Shown piece after piece: positions 24,580-34,115 of a DNA stretch of 47,183 nt; within the stretch, counting starts at the first letter, position 1, and every line of letters begins with the position of its first letter. The notes beneath the pieces are model-generated. The model had not been told where the DNA came from and ran no database searches. It saw nothing but the letters and a program-made list of their open reading frames with translations. The stretch comes from Acidiferrobacterales bacterium. GTDB lineage: Bacteria > Pseudomonadota > Gammaproteobacteria > Acidiferrobacterales > JAJDNE01. Position numbers and translations under genes: made by a program. The stretch lies in assembly GCA_022340825.1 (NCBI GenBank), contig JAJDNE010000030.1, positions 1 through 47,183 on the forward strand. Direction: 5' to 3'.

Positions 24580-25989
24580 ATGTCTGTTCGAACACGATTT
24601 GCACCGAGTCCCACTGGCTATCTGCATGTTGGTGGCGCCCGCACGGCCCTTTTTTCATGGCTGTATGCCCGCAAGCATGGCGGAACCTTCGTGCTACGTG
24701 TTGAAGATACCGATCGTGAACGCTCAACACAGGAGTCTATCAACGCCATTCTCGAAGGAATGGCCTGGCTCGGCCTTGAGTATGACGAGGGCCCGTTTTA
24801 CCAGACGCACCGGTTCGAGCGTTATCAGGAAATCGTCCAGCAACTGTTGGATGATGGCCATGCGTATCACTGCTATTGCTCGAAAGCAGAGCTGGATGAA
24901 ATGCGAGAGGCGCAGCGCGCCAAGGGCGAAAAACCGCGCTATGACGGCCGTTGCCGTCATCGAACAGGTCCGGCGCCAGAGGGTATTCCGCCCGTGGTTC
25001 GATTCAAGAATCCGGGAGAGGGCGCCGTCGTTATCGAAGACATGGTGAAAGGGCGTATCGTTTTTAATAACAACGAGCTGGACGATCTGATTATCGCCCG
25101 TTCGGACGGCGTTCCGACCTACAATTTGACCGTTGTCGTAGACGACTGGGATATGAAAATTTCACACGTCATTCGCGGTGATGACCATATAAATAACACA
25201 CCGAGGCAGATCAATATCCTGAAGGCGCTGGGCGCCGAACCGCCTTCCTATGCCCATGTGCCCATGATCCTGGGTTCCGATGGCAGCCGCCTGTCCAAGC
25301 GTCATGGTGCAGTCAGCGTGATGCAATATCGGGAAGAGGGATATTTACCGGAAGCACTGATCAACCACCTGGTGCGCCTTGGCTGGTCTCATGGGGATCA
25401 GGAAATATTCTCTCTTGATGAAATGATCGAGTTGTTTGATTTACCGGCGGTTAACAATTCAGCGGCCAGTTTCAATGCCGAGAAGTTGCTCTGGTTCAAT
25501 CAGCATTATTTACAGCATTCACCTGAGGAGCACGTGGCGCATCACTTGAGCCACCACTTTGCAAAGCACGATGTCGATCCATCTACCGGACCGGACGTAT
25601 TAAAGGTGATCGAGTCGCAGCGTGAGCGCAACAAAACGTTGGTGGAGATGGCTGAGCGCAGCGTATTTTTCTATCGCGAGATTGAGGGATACGATGAGAA
25701 GGCGGTCAAGAAGCACCTGAAACCGGATACGATTGAACCGCTATCTGCATTTCGCGAAAAGTTGAATGCGCTGGATTCTTGGGAGCAGGAACCGATCCAT
25801 CACGCCCTGGTTTCCACCGCAGAAGAAAGAGAACTCAATCTTGGCAAGCTGGCCCAGCCGGTCAGAATCGCCGTATCGGGTGGCCCGGTTTCTCCGCCAA
25901 TTGATGTGACCCTGTGGCTGCTTGGGCGAGAGACCACGTTGGCGCGAATTGACAGACTTTTAGCTTATATTAAGGCCAAGTTTGCTTGA
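24580..25989 (+). CDS. gltX: glutamyl-tRNA synthetase
   Basis: At 469 residues this class I synthetase charges tRNA-Glu with glutamate. The HIGH-type motif is seen at the N-terminus (APSPTGYLHVGGARTALFSW) and the KMSKS-type motif as SRLSKRHGAVS, with Lys240. A zinc-knuckle-like CYCSKAEL...RCRH arrangement at about 99-128 matches the E. coli type. No strong ribosome site precedes the ATG. Just downstream lie tRNA-Ala and tRNA-Glu, its own substrate, and the promoter of that tRNA pair overlaps the gltX stop codon. In E. coli gltX is also flanked by tRNA-Ala(GGC) and tRNA-Val genes, as here. Confidence 0.97.
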   Translation: MSVRTRFAPSPTGYLHVGGARTALFSWLYARKHGGTFVLRVEDTDRERSTQESINAILEGMAWLGLEYDEGPFYQTHRFERYQEIVQQLLDDGHAYHCYCSKAELDEMREAQRAKGEKPRYDGRCRHRTGPAPEGIPPVVRFKNPGEGAVVIEDMVKGRIVFNNNELDDLIIARSDGVPTYNLTVVVDDWDMKISHVIRGDDHINNTPRQINILKALGAEPPSYAHVPMILGSDGSRLSKRHGAVSVMQYREEGYLPEALINHLVRLGWSHGDQEIFSLDEMIELFDLPAVNNSAASFNAEKLLWFNQHYLQHSPEEHVAHHLSHHFAKHDVDPSTGPDVLKVIESQRERNKTLVEMAERSVFFYREIEGYDEKAVKKHLKPDTIEPLSAFREKLNALDSWEQEPIHHALVSTAEERELNLGKLAQPVRIAVSGGPVSPPIDVTLWLLGRETTLARIDRLLAYIKAKFA

Positions 25990-26014
25990 CCTAACGGGGT
26001 CCAACGAGCAAAAT
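25986..26014 (+). promoter_or_regulatory. tRNA operon promoter overlapping the gltX stop codon
   Basis: TTGACC (25986-25991, containing the gltX TGA) and CAAAAT (26009-26014) are 17 bases apart. The GC-rich discriminator ACGCCGCC follows, as in stringently controlled stable-RNA promoters. The predicted start is near 26021, about 5 bases before the mature tRNA-Ala. Confidence 0.6.
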
Positions 26015-26025
26015 ACGCCGCCTTT

Positions 26026-26101
26026 GGGGCCATAGCTCAGCTGGGAGAGCGCCTGCATGGCATGCAGGAGGTCGGCGGTTCGATCCCGCCTGGCTCCACC
26101 A
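26026..26101 (+). tRNA. tRNA-Ala (anticodon GGC)
   Basis: This is a complete 76-base cloverleaf. GGGGCCA pairs with TGGCTCC in the acceptor arm (one G-T pair), the D arm is GCTC/GAGC, the anticodon stem CCTGC/GCAGG encloses ATGGCAT with anticodon GGC, the T arm has GGTTCGATCC, and CCA is encoded. It is the first gene of a two-tRNA operon. Confidence 0.95.
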
Positions 26102-26143
26102 TAATATATCAGGTTCCTATTTTGGCCCTGTTATTACGACTAC

Positions 26144-26220
26144 GTCCCCATCGTCTAGTCGGCCTAGGACATCGCCCTTTCACGGCGACAACAGGGGTTC
26201 GAATCCCCTTGGGGACGCCA
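26144..26220 (+). tRNA. tRNA-Glu (anticodon TTC)
   Basis: This is a complete 77-base cloverleaf. GTCCCCA pairs with TGGGGAC, the anticodon stem TCGCC/GGCGA encloses CTTTCAC with anticodon TTC, the T arm has GGTTCGAATCC, and CCA is encoded. It lies 42 bases after tRNA-Ala and just before an intrinsic terminator. It encodes the substrate of the enzyme made by the gene upstream. Confidence 0.96.
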
Positions 26221-26223
26221 TAT

Positions 26224-26252
26224 AAAAAAAGACTCCTTCGGGAGTCTTTTTT
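26224..26252 (+). terminator. intrinsic terminator of the tRNA operon
   Basis: The stem GACTCC/GGAGTC (26231-26236 and 26241-26246) is closed by a TTCG tetraloop and flanked by seven A upstream and six T downstream, extending the pairing. It begins 4 bases after the tRNA-Glu CCA. Confidence 0.93.
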
Positions 26253-26411
26253 CGTTTGGGGAGTACAATACTGGATATGCCGTCGATATAAACTAGCAGT
26301 ATATAAAGTAATTTATTCAAAAAGTTATATAACTATCAGTATTTAAACAATAATGATGATTGTCGCTTTGCTTCGCCTTACCCGCGGATTTCTTGTATCT
26401 TCCCTCGCGCA

Positions 26412-27167
26412 ATGAAGATTCTTCTAAGCAATGATGATGGCTACCAGGCGCCTGGACTTGCCGCGTTATCCCGTGCTCTGGCCAGTGTCGCCAGTATTGA
26501 TGTGGTTGCGCCGGATCGTGACCGAAGTGGCGCAAGTAATTCCCTGACGTTAACCCGCCCCTTGCGCGTACGTAAAGGCGATAACGGTTTTTTTTACGTC
26601 GATGGCACGCCGACAGATTGCGTGCACCTCGCAATCACGGGCTTGCTTCAGCACGAGCCGGACATTGTAATCTCGGGTATTAATCGCGGCGCTAATCTCG
26701 GTGATGATGTGATCTATTCCGGTACCGTGGCGGCAGCTATGGAAGGGCGCTTTCTGGGATTACCTGCAATGGCGGTTTCCCTGGTAGGGCATGAGGCACA
26801 GCACTTCGATACCGCTTCTCGTGTTGTGCTCGACTTACTTGATGAACTGGCTTCTCATCCACTGCCAGCCGATACGATTCTTAATATTAATGTGCCAGAT
26901 ATACCGTTCGACGATCTGGCTGGTATGGAAGCCACTCGACTGGGTCACCGCCACCGGTCCGAACCTGTGATCAAGATGGTAGACCCGCACAATGAACCGA
27001 TCTACTGGGTAGGTCCGCCCGGAGGCGAAGCCGACGCAGGTCCCGGTACCGACTTCCACGCCATACGTCAAAACAAGGTGTCGATTACACCGTTGCATGT
27101 CGATCTGACACGTTACACTGCCATGGACCAGGTGGTGGACTGGCTGAAGTCCAAGGCGGATAAATGA
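26412..27167 (+). CDS. surE: 5'/3'-nucleotidase SurE
   Basis: At 251 residues this metal-dependent phosphatase acts on nucleoside monophosphates (and short polyphosphate in E. coli), with a survival role in stationary phase. It begins [16 protein letters not shown]; Asp8 and Asp9 are the metal ligands. TPTDCVHLA and [25 protein letters not shown] are the further signature segments. It is the first gene of surE-pcm-nlpD-rpoS and its stop overlaps the pcm start by four bases. The 159 bases before it are AT-rich and presumably hold its promoter; no clear -35/-10 pair was found. Confidence 0.96.
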   Translation: MKILLSNDDGYQAPGLAALSRALASVASIDVVAPDRDRSGASNSLTLTRPLRVRKGDNGFFYVDGTPTDCVHLAITGLLQHEPDIVISGINRGANLGDDVIYSGTVAAAMEGRFLGLPAMAVSLVGHEAQHFDTASRVVLDLLDELASHPLPADTILNINVPDIPFDDLAGMEATRLGHRHRSEPVIKMVDPHNEPIYWVGPPGGEADAGPGTDFHAIRQNKVSITPLHVDLTRYTAMDQVVDWLKSKADK

Positions 27168-27820
27168 AAAACCAGCATCAGGGCATCGGTATGACATCCC
27201 AGCGCACCCGTGATCGCCTGATTACGCGGCTACGGGAAGCGGGGATAGTGGATGAACGCGTGCTGGAAGTGATGGCCTCGATCCCGCGCCATCTGTTCGT
27301 TGATGAGGCATTGGCCACCCGTGCCTACGAAGATACCGCGCTACCGATTGGTCACGGCCAGACCATTTCACAGCCCTATATCGTGGCGTTGATGACCAGT
27401 GTCCTGCTTGGGGACGAACCACCACTACGCGTACTCGAAGTGGGAACCGGATGCGGCTATCAGACCGCAGTGCTGGCCAGTCTGGTTAAAGAAGTCTACA
27501 CCGTTGAGCGGCTTGAGCCGCTAATGAAAGGTGCTCGGCGTCGACTGGTGGGAATGGGCAATCGAAACATTATCTATCGCCTTGCCGACGGCAGCCTGGG
27601 TTGGCCAGAAAAGGCGCCGTTTGATGCCATCATCACCACGGCCGCAGCACCCGAATTGCCGTTGGCACTGCGGGAGCAGTTAAATGTGGGAGGCAAATTG
27701 ATTATTCCGGTCGGGGAAGATACCCAGGAATTGCGACTGATTGTCCGCACCGCCGAGGGATATACCGACGAATTGCTTGAGTTGGTCAATTTCGTACCGC
27801 TAGTATCGGGGAAGGTGTAG
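27164..27820 (+). CDS. pcm: protein-L-isoaspartate O-methyltransferase
   Basis: At 218 residues this enzyme uses SAM to methylate L-isoaspartyl residues in aged proteins, starting their repair. Family segments are present: [26 protein letters not shown] and the SAM motif [16 protein letters not shown], then YTVERLEPL and [25 protein letters not shown]. The start at 27164 overlaps surE by four bases; an internal ATG at 27191 (TSQRTRDRL) would also give a family-like N-terminus, so the first nine residues are uncertain. The surE-pcm-nlpD-rpoS order is a long-known gammaproteobacterial cluster. Confidence 0.96.
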   Translation: MKNQHQGIGMTSQRTRDRLITRLREAGIVDERVLEVMASIPRHLFVDEALATRAYEDTALPIGHGQTISQPYIVALMTSVLLGDEPPLRVLEVGTGCGYQTAVLASLVKEVYTVERLEPLMKGARRRLVGMGNRNIIYRLADGSLGWPEKAPFDAIITTAAAPELPLALREQLNVGGKLIIPVGEDTQELRLIVRTAEGYTDELLELVNFVPLVSGKV

Positions 27821-27840
27821 TTATTTATTTAGCGGACGGG

Positions 27841-28767
27841 ATGTCTAATAGCCGGTTACTACTGATCACCACCTACCTGTTGTTGGCGCTGGTTGGCTGC
27901 ACCGGCGGTGGCATTCTTTCTCCTCACGTCGATTACGATAGCCCGAATGCGCGTTCTGCAAATTACCGCACTGTGATTCGAGGTGATACGTTGTTCAGTA
28001 TCGCCTGGGATGTCGGAGTGGATTTTCGTACCCTCGCGGAGTGGAACGATATTGGATCTCCCTACGTTATTCGGCCGGGTCAACGACTGCGGATTACGGC
28101 GCCGGCGCCGGCACGGTCGCCCTCGACACGGTCGGGGCGCAGTGCGAAAGGAAAGGCTTCGAGCGAGTATTACCGGGTCAAGAAAGGCGACACGGTTTAC
28201 AGCATTGCCCGCGAAAACGGCACCAGTACCCGGAGCATTATTGCGTGGAACGGGCTCAAGAAGCCCTATGCGATTTATCCCGGTCAAAAGCTAAGGGTAT
28301 CCGGAGCGTCGAATTCGGGTGCCAGGTCGTCGGTAAAGTCGAATCAGACCCCCAGTTACAGCTCGCCGCCCGCCAATAAGGGTCGCCCGCAGCAAGTCGG
28401 TCGCTGGGTTTGGCCGACTTCAGGCACGGTGGTGCGGCGTTACAGTCCCCAGGGAACCAGTAAAGGAATCGATATCCGAGGCAAACCGGGGCAGGACGTA
28501 ATCGCGGCGGCAAGCGGCACCGTGGTCTATCAGGGTAGTGGACTTCGCGGCTACGGTCAGCTTATCATCATCAAGCATAATTCAGATTTTTTAAGTGCTT
28601 ACGCACATTGTTCGAGAATTCTGGTTAAGGAAGGCGAAAGGGTAAAACGTGGCCAGCAGATCGCTACCATGGGCAGCACCGGAACAAACAGTGTGAAGCT
28701 TCATTTCGAGATCCGACTGCGCGGAAATCCGGTAAACCCAATAAAGTATCTACCGAAACATACATAA
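27841..28767 (+). CDS. nlpD: LysM/M23-domain lipoprotein NlpD
   Basis: This 308-residue lipoprotein has the lipobox LVGC with Cys20 as the lipidated residue. Two LysM repeats (about 41-86 and 111-155, each with GDTL/V.SIA) bind peptidoglycan. The LytM/M23 domain covers about 195-305. The usual first His of the M23 metal site (H.G.D) is absent: the sequence reads [12 protein letters not shown], the same degenerate form as E. coli NlpD, which acts as an activator of amidase AmiC rather than as a peptidase. It lies 20 bases after pcm and 4 bases before rpoS. In E. coli the main rpoS promoter is inside nlpD; whether that holds here was not determined. Confidence 0.95.
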   Translation: MSNSRLLLITTYLLLALVGCTGGGILSPHVDYDSPNARSANYRTVIRGDTLFSIAWDVGVDFRTLAEWNDIGSPYVIRPGQRLRITAPAPARSPSTRSGRSAKGKASSEYYRVKKGDTVYSIARENGTSTRSIIAWNGLKKPYAIYPGQKLRVSGASNSGARSSVKSNQTPSYSSPPANKGRPQQVGRWVWPTSGTVVRRYSPQGTSKGIDIRGKPGQDVIAAASGTVVYQGSGLRGYGQLIIIKHNSDFLSAYAHCSRILVKEGERVKRGQQIATMGSTGTNSVKLHFEIRLRGNPVNPIKYLPKHT

Positions 28768-28771
28768 TATT

Positions 28772-29734
28772 ATGAGTCCACGTCGATCCACAAAAGAAAC
28801 CGATAATGACCAGACAGAAGACGTTGCTGTCGAGTCTGATGCCGAAGAAAAGAAGCCGGTAGCTGCAGCCCCGACCACGGCGACCCGTCGCACCGATTCT
28901 GAATCCCACGCCGATGCGACCCGTTTGTACCTGAAGGAAATTGGTTTTTCACCCTTGCTAACCGCGGAGGAAGAGGTCTATTTTGCTCGTCTTGCGCAGA
29001 AGGGTGATGAAAGCGGGCGCAAGCGCATGATCGAAAGCAACCTGCGCCTGGTGGTTAAAATTGCTCGTCGCTATATGAATCGTGGGCTGGCACTACTGGA
29101 TCTGATCGAAGAAGGAAACCTGGGCCTGATTCGAGCCGTTGAAAAGTTCGACCCCGAGCGCGGCTTTCGTTTCTCCACGTACGCCACCTGGTGGATTCGT
29201 CAGACCATCGAGCGCGGTATCATGAATCAAACGCGCACCATTCGCCTTCCGGTTCACATTGTGAAGGAAATCAATATTTATCAGCGTGCGGCACGCCATC
29301 TTGCACAGAAGCTCGATCGCGAACCAACACCGGAAGATGTCGCCAATCTGCTGGACAAACCGATCGATGATGTGAAATCGATGATGGGCCTGAACGAGCG
29401 GGTGGCATCGGTAGATGCGCCGATGGATGCTGATCCTGACCGTTCGTTGCTTGACGCGATTGCCGATGAATCCGTGCAGGCACCGGAAAACATCATGCAA
29501 TCAGAGGCCATGCAAACCCAGATTCAGGCATGGTTGCAGGAGTTGTCGGACAAGCAGCGACAGGTGGTAGAGCGCCGGTTCGGGCTAAATGGACACGAAA
29601 TCGCCACTCTGGAAGAAGTCGGTGCTGATATTGGCGTCACCCGGGAGCGCGTACGCCAGATTCAGGTGGAAGCGCTAAAACGCCTGCGGATGATTCTTGA
29701 AAAGAACGGTTATTCGGTCGACTCGATTTTCTAG
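28772..29734 (+). CDS. rpoS: RNA polymerase sigma factor RpoS (stationary phase)
   Basis: This 320-residue sigma-70 family factor has a charged N-terminus of about 45 residues, region 1.2 ([21 protein letters not shown]), region 2 ([38 protein letters not shown] with [15 protein letters not shown]), region 3, and region 4 ending with the helix-turn-helix [19 protein letters not shown]. Position after nlpD identifies it as RpoS rather than another group 2 sigma. The length is slightly below E. coli RpoS (330). The start is only 4 bases after the nlpD stop and is preceded by AT-rich sequence without a Shine-Dalgarno, so translation may depend on coupling to nlpD or on a structured leader. Confidence 0.96.
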   Translation: MSPRRSTKETDNDQTEDVAVESDAEEKKPVAAAPTTATRRTDSESHADATRLYLKEIGFSPLLTAEEEVYFARLAQKGDESGRKRMIESNLRLVVKIARRYMNRGLALLDLIEEGNLGLIRAVEKFDPERGFRFSTYATWWIRQTIERGIMNQTRTIRLPVHIVKEINIYQRAARHLAQKLDREPTPEDVANLLDKPIDDVKSMMGLNERVASVDAPMDADPDRSLLDAIADESVQAPENIMQSEAMQTQIQAWLQELSDKQRQVVERRFGLNGHEIATLEEVGADIGVTRERVRQIQVEALKRLRMILEKNGYSVDSIF

Positions 29735-29774
29735 TTTTCCCCGGGCAGGCATCGTCCTTCCGGTTTGATCAATC

Positions 29775-30146
29775 CTAAATGATAAGTCCCGCCACGATTT
29801 CCCTGCCTTCGGCCATGAGTACATTGTAGGTTCGACAGGCAGCACCGGTGTCCATAATCTCGTAACCTATACCGGCCTCGATCACTGGCCGTAGCGTCTC
29901 GGTCGGCGGGAACGTCAGGATGTCGCCGGTGCCAATCAGGATCAATTCCGGCTCAAGCGCGAGAATTGTATCCAGGTGCGTCGCGTTCAGCTCATCAATC
30001 ACCGCTGGGCCCCAGTCACGAATCAGCGACGAACGGCTCACGACAAGACTTGCCTCGTAGGTGTCGGCATTGATGGTGACGCTGCCGGTTGTGTAGGCCC
30101 GGATCAGGTGATCGTTTATTCCGCCGGCTTCCAGATGAATCTTCAC
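29775..30146 (-). CDS. Mth938-like domain protein (DUF498 family)
   Basis: This 123-residue protein starts at a GTG. Its core [20 protein letters not shown]...WGPA followed by ELILIGTGD and the C-terminal [31 protein letters not shown] is the Mth938/DUF498 pattern, a small alpha/beta fold also found in the mitochondrial complex I assembly factor NDUFAF3. Its bacterial function is not established. It is transcribed divergently from alaC with about 145 bases between starts, and it converges with rpoS. The ribosome site is weak. Confidence 0.82.
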   Translation of the reverse strand: MKIHLEAGGINDHLIRAYTTGSVTINADTYEASLVVSRSSLIRDWGPAVIDELNATHLDTILALEPELILIGTGDILTFPPTETLRPVIEAGIGYEIMDTGAACRTYNVLMAEGREIVAGLII

Positions 30147-30183
30147 TAGCTTTTACCAGATTGGGTCCGGACGTTCTAAACAG

Positions 30184-30212
30184 TTTCGTGGGTGCCGGAT
30201 TGCCCTTATAAT
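30184..30212 (+). promoter_or_regulatory. promoter of the alaC-hom-thrC operon
   Basis: A perfect TATAAT at 30207-30212 has a weak -35 (TTTCGT, 30184-30189) 17 bases upstream. Transcription would begin near 30219, about 73 bases before the alaC ATG. Confidence 0.5.
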
Positions 30213-30291
30213 GCGCCTGACTATCGAATCCGGCGCATCACCCGCCCAATATAACATCTGGCCAGCGAGACCGCGTAAGTCCTTACAACCC

Positions 30292-31467
30292 ATGGAAGAA
30301 TTCGCCCGCATTAAACGGCTTCCGCCGTACGTGTTTAATATTGTCAACGAGCTTAAGGCCGAGGCCCGCAAGCGCGGTGAAGACATTATCGATTTCGGCA
30401 TGGGCAATCCGGACCAGCCGACGCCGAAACATATCGTCGACAAGCTTGTGGAGGCTGCCCAGCGCGAGGACACACATCGCTACTCCGTTTCACGAGGCAT
30501 ACCCAGGCTTCGTCGGGCAATCTGCAATTGGTACAAGGATCGCTTTGATGTTGACCTGGACATGGACAGCGAAGCCATTGTCACCATCGGTTCCAAGGAG
30601 GGGTTGGCCCACCTGGCGCTGGCGACAGTGGAGCGGGGCGATGCAATCCTGGTGCCGAATCCCGCTTATCCGATTCATCCATACGGTTTTGTCATTGCCG
30701 GTGCGGATATCCGGCATGTGCCGCTGGTACCCGGCGGCGATTTCTTCGCTGAACTGGAAAAAGCAATCAAGGACTCCTGGCCCAAGCCGAAAATGTTGAT
30801 CCTCAACTTTCCGGGCAATCCGACAACCCAATGTGTGGAGCTCGAATTCTTCGAGAAAGTGATTGATATCTGCCGAGAGCATGATATCTGGGTGATACAT
30901 GATATTGCTTACGCGGAAATTGTCTTTGACGGTTACAAGGCGCCATCGATTCTGCAGGTTAAAGGCGCCAAGGATATTGCGGTAGAATTCTATTCGTTAT
31001 CCAAGACCTACAACATGCCCGGTTGGCGTGTTGGGTTTATGGTTGGCAACAAGAAACTGGTTGCGGCACTCGGACGCATCAAGTCCTATCTGGATTACGG
31101 TACATTCACACCAATCCAGATTGCCTCAATCGTGGCGCTCGAAGGTCCGCAGGACTGTGTGCAGGAAATTCGTGACCTGTATCAACGCCGACGCGATGTG
31201 TTGTGTAATGGTCTGACCGCTGCCGGATGGCCGGTGGAGAAACCGAAGGCAACCATGTTCGTGTGGGCGAGAATACCCGAGCCATTCCGCGAAATGGGTT
31301 CACTCGAGTTTTCCAAGAAACTGTTGCGCGATGCCAAGGTTGCGGTATCACCCGGGATCGGGTTTGGTGAGTATGGCGATGAGTTCGTGCGTTTTGGCTT
31401 GATCGAAAATGAGCACCGCACACGTCAGGCGGTCAGATCAATCAAACAAATGCTTAAAGCCGGCTGA
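30292..31467 (+). CDS. alaC: alanine transaminase, AlaC-like
   Basis: This 391-residue PLP enzyme of aminotransferase class I/II makes alanine from pyruvate and glutamate. From the ATG at 30292 it begins [22 protein letters not shown], matching E. coli AlaC closely. So do [44 protein letters not shown] and [20 protein letters not shown]. The PLP lysine is Lys238 in [16 protein letters not shown] frame 81 bases longer upstream is rejected: it starts on the -10 element and has no family match. hom follows 27 bases later and thrC after that, suggesting an aspartate/pyruvate-family amino-acid operon. Confidence 0.94.
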   Translation: MEEFARIKRLPPYVFNIVNELKAEARKRGEDIIDFGMGNPDQPTPKHIVDKLVEAAQREDTHRYSVSRGIPRLRRAICNWYKDRFDVDLDMDSEAIVTIGSKEGLAHLALATVERGDAILVPNPAYPIHPYGFVIAGADIRHVPLVPGGDFFAELEKAIKDSWPKPKMLILNFPGNPTTQCVELEFFEKVIDICREHDIWVIHDIAYAEIVFDGYKAPSILQVKGAKDIAVEFYSLSKTYNMPGWRVGFMVGNKKLVAALGRIKSYLDYGTFTPIQIASIVALEGPQDCVQEIRDLYQRRRDVLCNGLTAAGWPVEKPKATMFVWARIPEPFREMGSLEFSKKLLRDAKVAVSPGIGFGEYGDEFVRFGLIENEHRTRQAVRSIKQMLKAG

Positions 31468-31494
31468 TTCAGCCGGAAAAAACAGGAGAATTCA

Positions 31495-32817
31495 GTGGAA
31501 CCGGTAAAGATCGGCATTTTGGGTTTGGGTACTGTCGGCTGTGGCACGATCAGCGTACTGGTGCGAAATGCTGAAGAAATCACGCGTCGTGCGGGTCGCG
31601 AAATCCAGGTCGTCCAGGCCGCGGCACGCAGCTTGAAGAAAAAACGCGACTGCGACACCAGCGGCATCGTATTGACGGACAACCCGGAAGACATAGTCAC
31701 CAATCCGGATATCGATGTCGTGGTTGAGTTGATCGGCGGATACGAGCCGGCGCTGGACCTGGTGATGAAGGCGATCGAAAACGGCAAACACGTGGTGACG
31801 GCCAATAAGGCGCTGATTGCCGTTCATGGTAATGAAATTTTTAAGGCCGCCCAGGAAAAAGGGGTGATGGTCGCCTTCGAAGCTGCAGTAGCCGGCGGTA
31901 TTCCAATCATTAAGGCAATCCGCGAGGGTCTCGCCGGCAACCGAATCGAATGGCTGGCCGGAATCATTAATGGCACCGGTAACTTCATTCTTACAGAAAT
32001 GAAAGACAAGGGTCGTGATTTTGCCGATGTCCTCGCCGAAGCGCAGCAACTTGGCTATGCCGAGGCCGATCCGACGTTTGACGTTGAAGGAATCGATGCC
32101 GCACATAAATTAACTATTCTGGCTGCAATCGCGTTCGGTATTCCGTTGCAGTTTGACAGGGCCTACACCGAAGGTATCAGCAACATCACCCGCGAAGACG
32201 TTAGTTATGCGGAACAGCTGGGTTATCGCATCAAGCATCTTGGGATTTCCCGCCGTGTCGGGGATCGGGTCGAGTTGCGGGTGCATCCGACACTGATACC
32301 GGAGCGTCGCCTGATTGCCAATGTCGATGGTGTAATGAATGCCGTACTGGTCAAAGGCGATGCTGTCGGGCCGACCTTGTATTATGGTGCCGGTGCCGGT
32401 TCTGATGCGACAGCCTCTGCGGTGGTTGCCGATATCGTTGACGTTGTGCGTACGCTGACCACCGATCCCACCAACCGCGTACCGCATCTTGCATTTCAGC
32501 CAGATGCGCTGGCAGATCTCAGTATCATGCCCATCGACGATGTCGAGACATCGTATTATTTACGTATGCAGGTGCAGGACAAGCCTGGTGTACTGGCCGA
32601 CATCACTCGTATCTTTGGTGAACAGGGGATCAGTATCGAAGCCCTGATTCAGAAAGAACCGGCAGAGGGTGCCAACGTGGTACCGTTAATCATGCTGACT
32701 CACCGTATCGCCGAGAAGAAAATGAACTCGGCGATCGCACAACTGGAAGCACTTGACGCCATTGAGGGTAAAATCATGCGCATTCGTTGTGAACACCTGG
32801 ACAGTAACTGGACTTAA
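31495..32817 (+). CDS. hom: homoserine dehydrogenase
   Basis: At 440 residues with a GTG start, this enzyme reduces aspartate semialdehyde to homoserine, the branch point to threonine and methionine. ACAGGAG sits 7 bases before the GTG. The NAD(P) domain opens [15 protein letters not shown]. The catalytic domain carries [21 protein letters not shown] and [17 protein letters not shown] (conserved Asp/Lys region). Residues about 350-435 are an ACT domain, the expected site of threonine feedback control. It is the middle gene of alaC-hom-thrC, with only 2 bases to thrC. A related ACT domain is found in the unrelated protein at 17700-18356. Confidence 0.97.
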   Translation: MEPVKIGILGLGTVGCGTISVLVRNAEEITRRAGREIQVVQAAARSLKKKRDCDTSGIVLTDNPEDIVTNPDIDVVVELIGGYEPALDLVMKAIENGKHVVTANKALIAVHGNEIFKAAQEKGVMVAFEAAVAGGIPIIKAIREGLAGNRIEWLAGIINGTGNFILTEMKDKGRDFADVLAEAQQLGYAEADPTFDVEGIDAAHKLTILAAIAFGIPLQFDRAYTEGISNITREDVSYAEQLGYRIKHLGISRRVGDRVELRVHPTLIPERRLIANVDGVMNAVLVKGDAVGPTLYYGAGAGSDATASAVVADIVDVVRTLTTDPTNRVPHLAFQPDALADLSIMPIDDVETSYYLRMQVQDKPGVLADITRIFGEQGISIEALIQKEPAEGANVVPLIMLTHRIAEKKMNSAIAQLEALDAIEGKIMRIRCEHLDSNWT

Positions 32818-32819
32818 CC

Positions 32820-33896
32820 ATGACTTTTAGACCTCGCTATACCGGACTTATTGATAAATACCGTGATCGGCTGCCGGTGCATGACGACACACGCCTGATC
32901 AGTCTCGGAGAAGGCAACACGCCACTGATTCGTTTGAACAACATTCCGGGGCTGCTGGAAAAAGACGTTGATATTTACGTCAAGTATGAAGGCCTGAACC
33001 CGACCGGATCGTTCAAGGACCGGGGCATGACCATGGCAGTGACCAAGGCCGTGGAAGAGGGGAGTCGTGCCATTATCTGTGCCTCGACCGGTAATACCTC
33101 GGCGGCCGCGGCGGCCTATGCGGCACGTGCCGGCATTACTGCCTTTGTCCTGATTCCCGAAGGCAAGATCGCCATGGGTAAACTGGCGCAAGCGATGATG
33201 CACGGCTCAGTGGTAATCCAGATTCAGGGTAACTTCGATGATGGCATGCGCCTGGTCAAAGAAGTCGCTGAAGAAGCGCCAGTGACGATCGTGAATTCCA
33301 TCAATCCCTATCGCCTGCAGGGCCAGAAGACCGCCGCATTTGAAATATGTGAAGAGCTCGGCAGCGCACCCGACTATCATTACCTGCCGGTTGGGAATGC
33401 CGGCAACATTACGGCTCACTGGATGGGTTACAGTGAATATGCCGAACACGGTATCGTTAACAACCGTCCGGTAATGGTTGGCTACCAGGCTGCCGGTGCA
33501 GCACCCTTTATCAAGGGTGAGATGGTCGATAACCCGGAGACGGTCGCAACCGCGATCCGTATCGGTCATCCGCAGTCCTGGGACAAGGCCTGGGCGGTAC
33601 AGAAAGAATGTGGTGGCTGGTTTGACCAGTGCAGCGATGAGGAAATACTTGCCGCACAAAAACTCCTGGCGGAAAAGGAAGGTGTTTTCTGTGAGCCGGC
33701 CTCTGCTGCTTCACTGGCCGGCGCCATGCGCGACGTTCGTGACGGCAAGATCAAGGAAGGCAGCCGTATCGTCTGTACCCTGACCGGCCACGGTCTGAAA
33801 GACCCGGATACGGCGATCAAGCAGAGCACTTCGCCAATGATCAAGGTAAGGGCGGAGCTGGATGCGGTCAAGACTGCTATTTTGGATAATCTGTAG
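32820..33896 (+). CDS. thrC: threonine synthase
   Basis: At 358 residues this is the short type of threonine synthase, a PLP enzyme of the tryptophan-synthase-beta fold that converts O-phosphohomoserine to threonine. Lys66 in [16 protein letters not shown] is the PLP lysine, [19 protein letters not shown] binds the cofactor phosphate region, and [14 protein letters not shown] and [12 protein letters not shown] are family segments. It starts 2 bases after hom, so translation is coupled. Homoserine kinase, which makes the substrate, is not in the window. No terminator was seen in the 219 bases downstream. Confidence 0.96.
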   Translation: MTFRPRYTGLIDKYRDRLPVHDDTRLISLGEGNTPLIRLNNIPGLLEKDVDIYVKYEGLNPTGSFKDRGMTMAVTKAVEEGSRAIICASTGNTSAAAAAYAARAGITAFVLIPEGKIAMGKLAQAMMHGSVVIQIQGNFDDGMRLVKEVAEEAPVTIVNSINPYRLQGQKTAAFEICEELGSAPDYHYLPVGNAGNITAHWMGYSEYAEHGIVNNRPVMVGYQAAGAAPFIKGEMVDNPETVATAIRIGHPQSWDKAWAVQKECGGWFDQCSDEEILAAQKLLAEKEGVFCEPASAASLAGAMRDVRDGKIKEGSRIVCTLTGHGLKDPDTAIKQSTSPMIKVRAELDAVKTAILDNL

Positions 33897-34115
33897 CTAA
33901 ACAACAGTGAGGCATCATGCCAATTGCCGGTTAACTAAGGTGCAAATAAAAAGGAATACCATCTAACTAATTGAATTAATTAAGTAAACTAATCACCTCA
34001 AATTTGTTGCGAAAAAACGCGAATATTATTGATTCGCATCAAAGAAAAACGCACCAGATTGACGCACAGTTTTCTCACTTCGCTTGTTTTCAAGACCAAA
34101 AAAGGAGTGAGAATC

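Noticed and set aside
26062-26346. 94-residue frame across the tRNA-Ala and tRNA-Glu genes
   Set aside because: It translates tRNA sequence and the terminator; not a protein.
31492-32106. 204-residue minus-strand frame over hom
   Set aside because: It is antisense to a gene with complete family motifs; the composition is typical of a codon-shadow frame.
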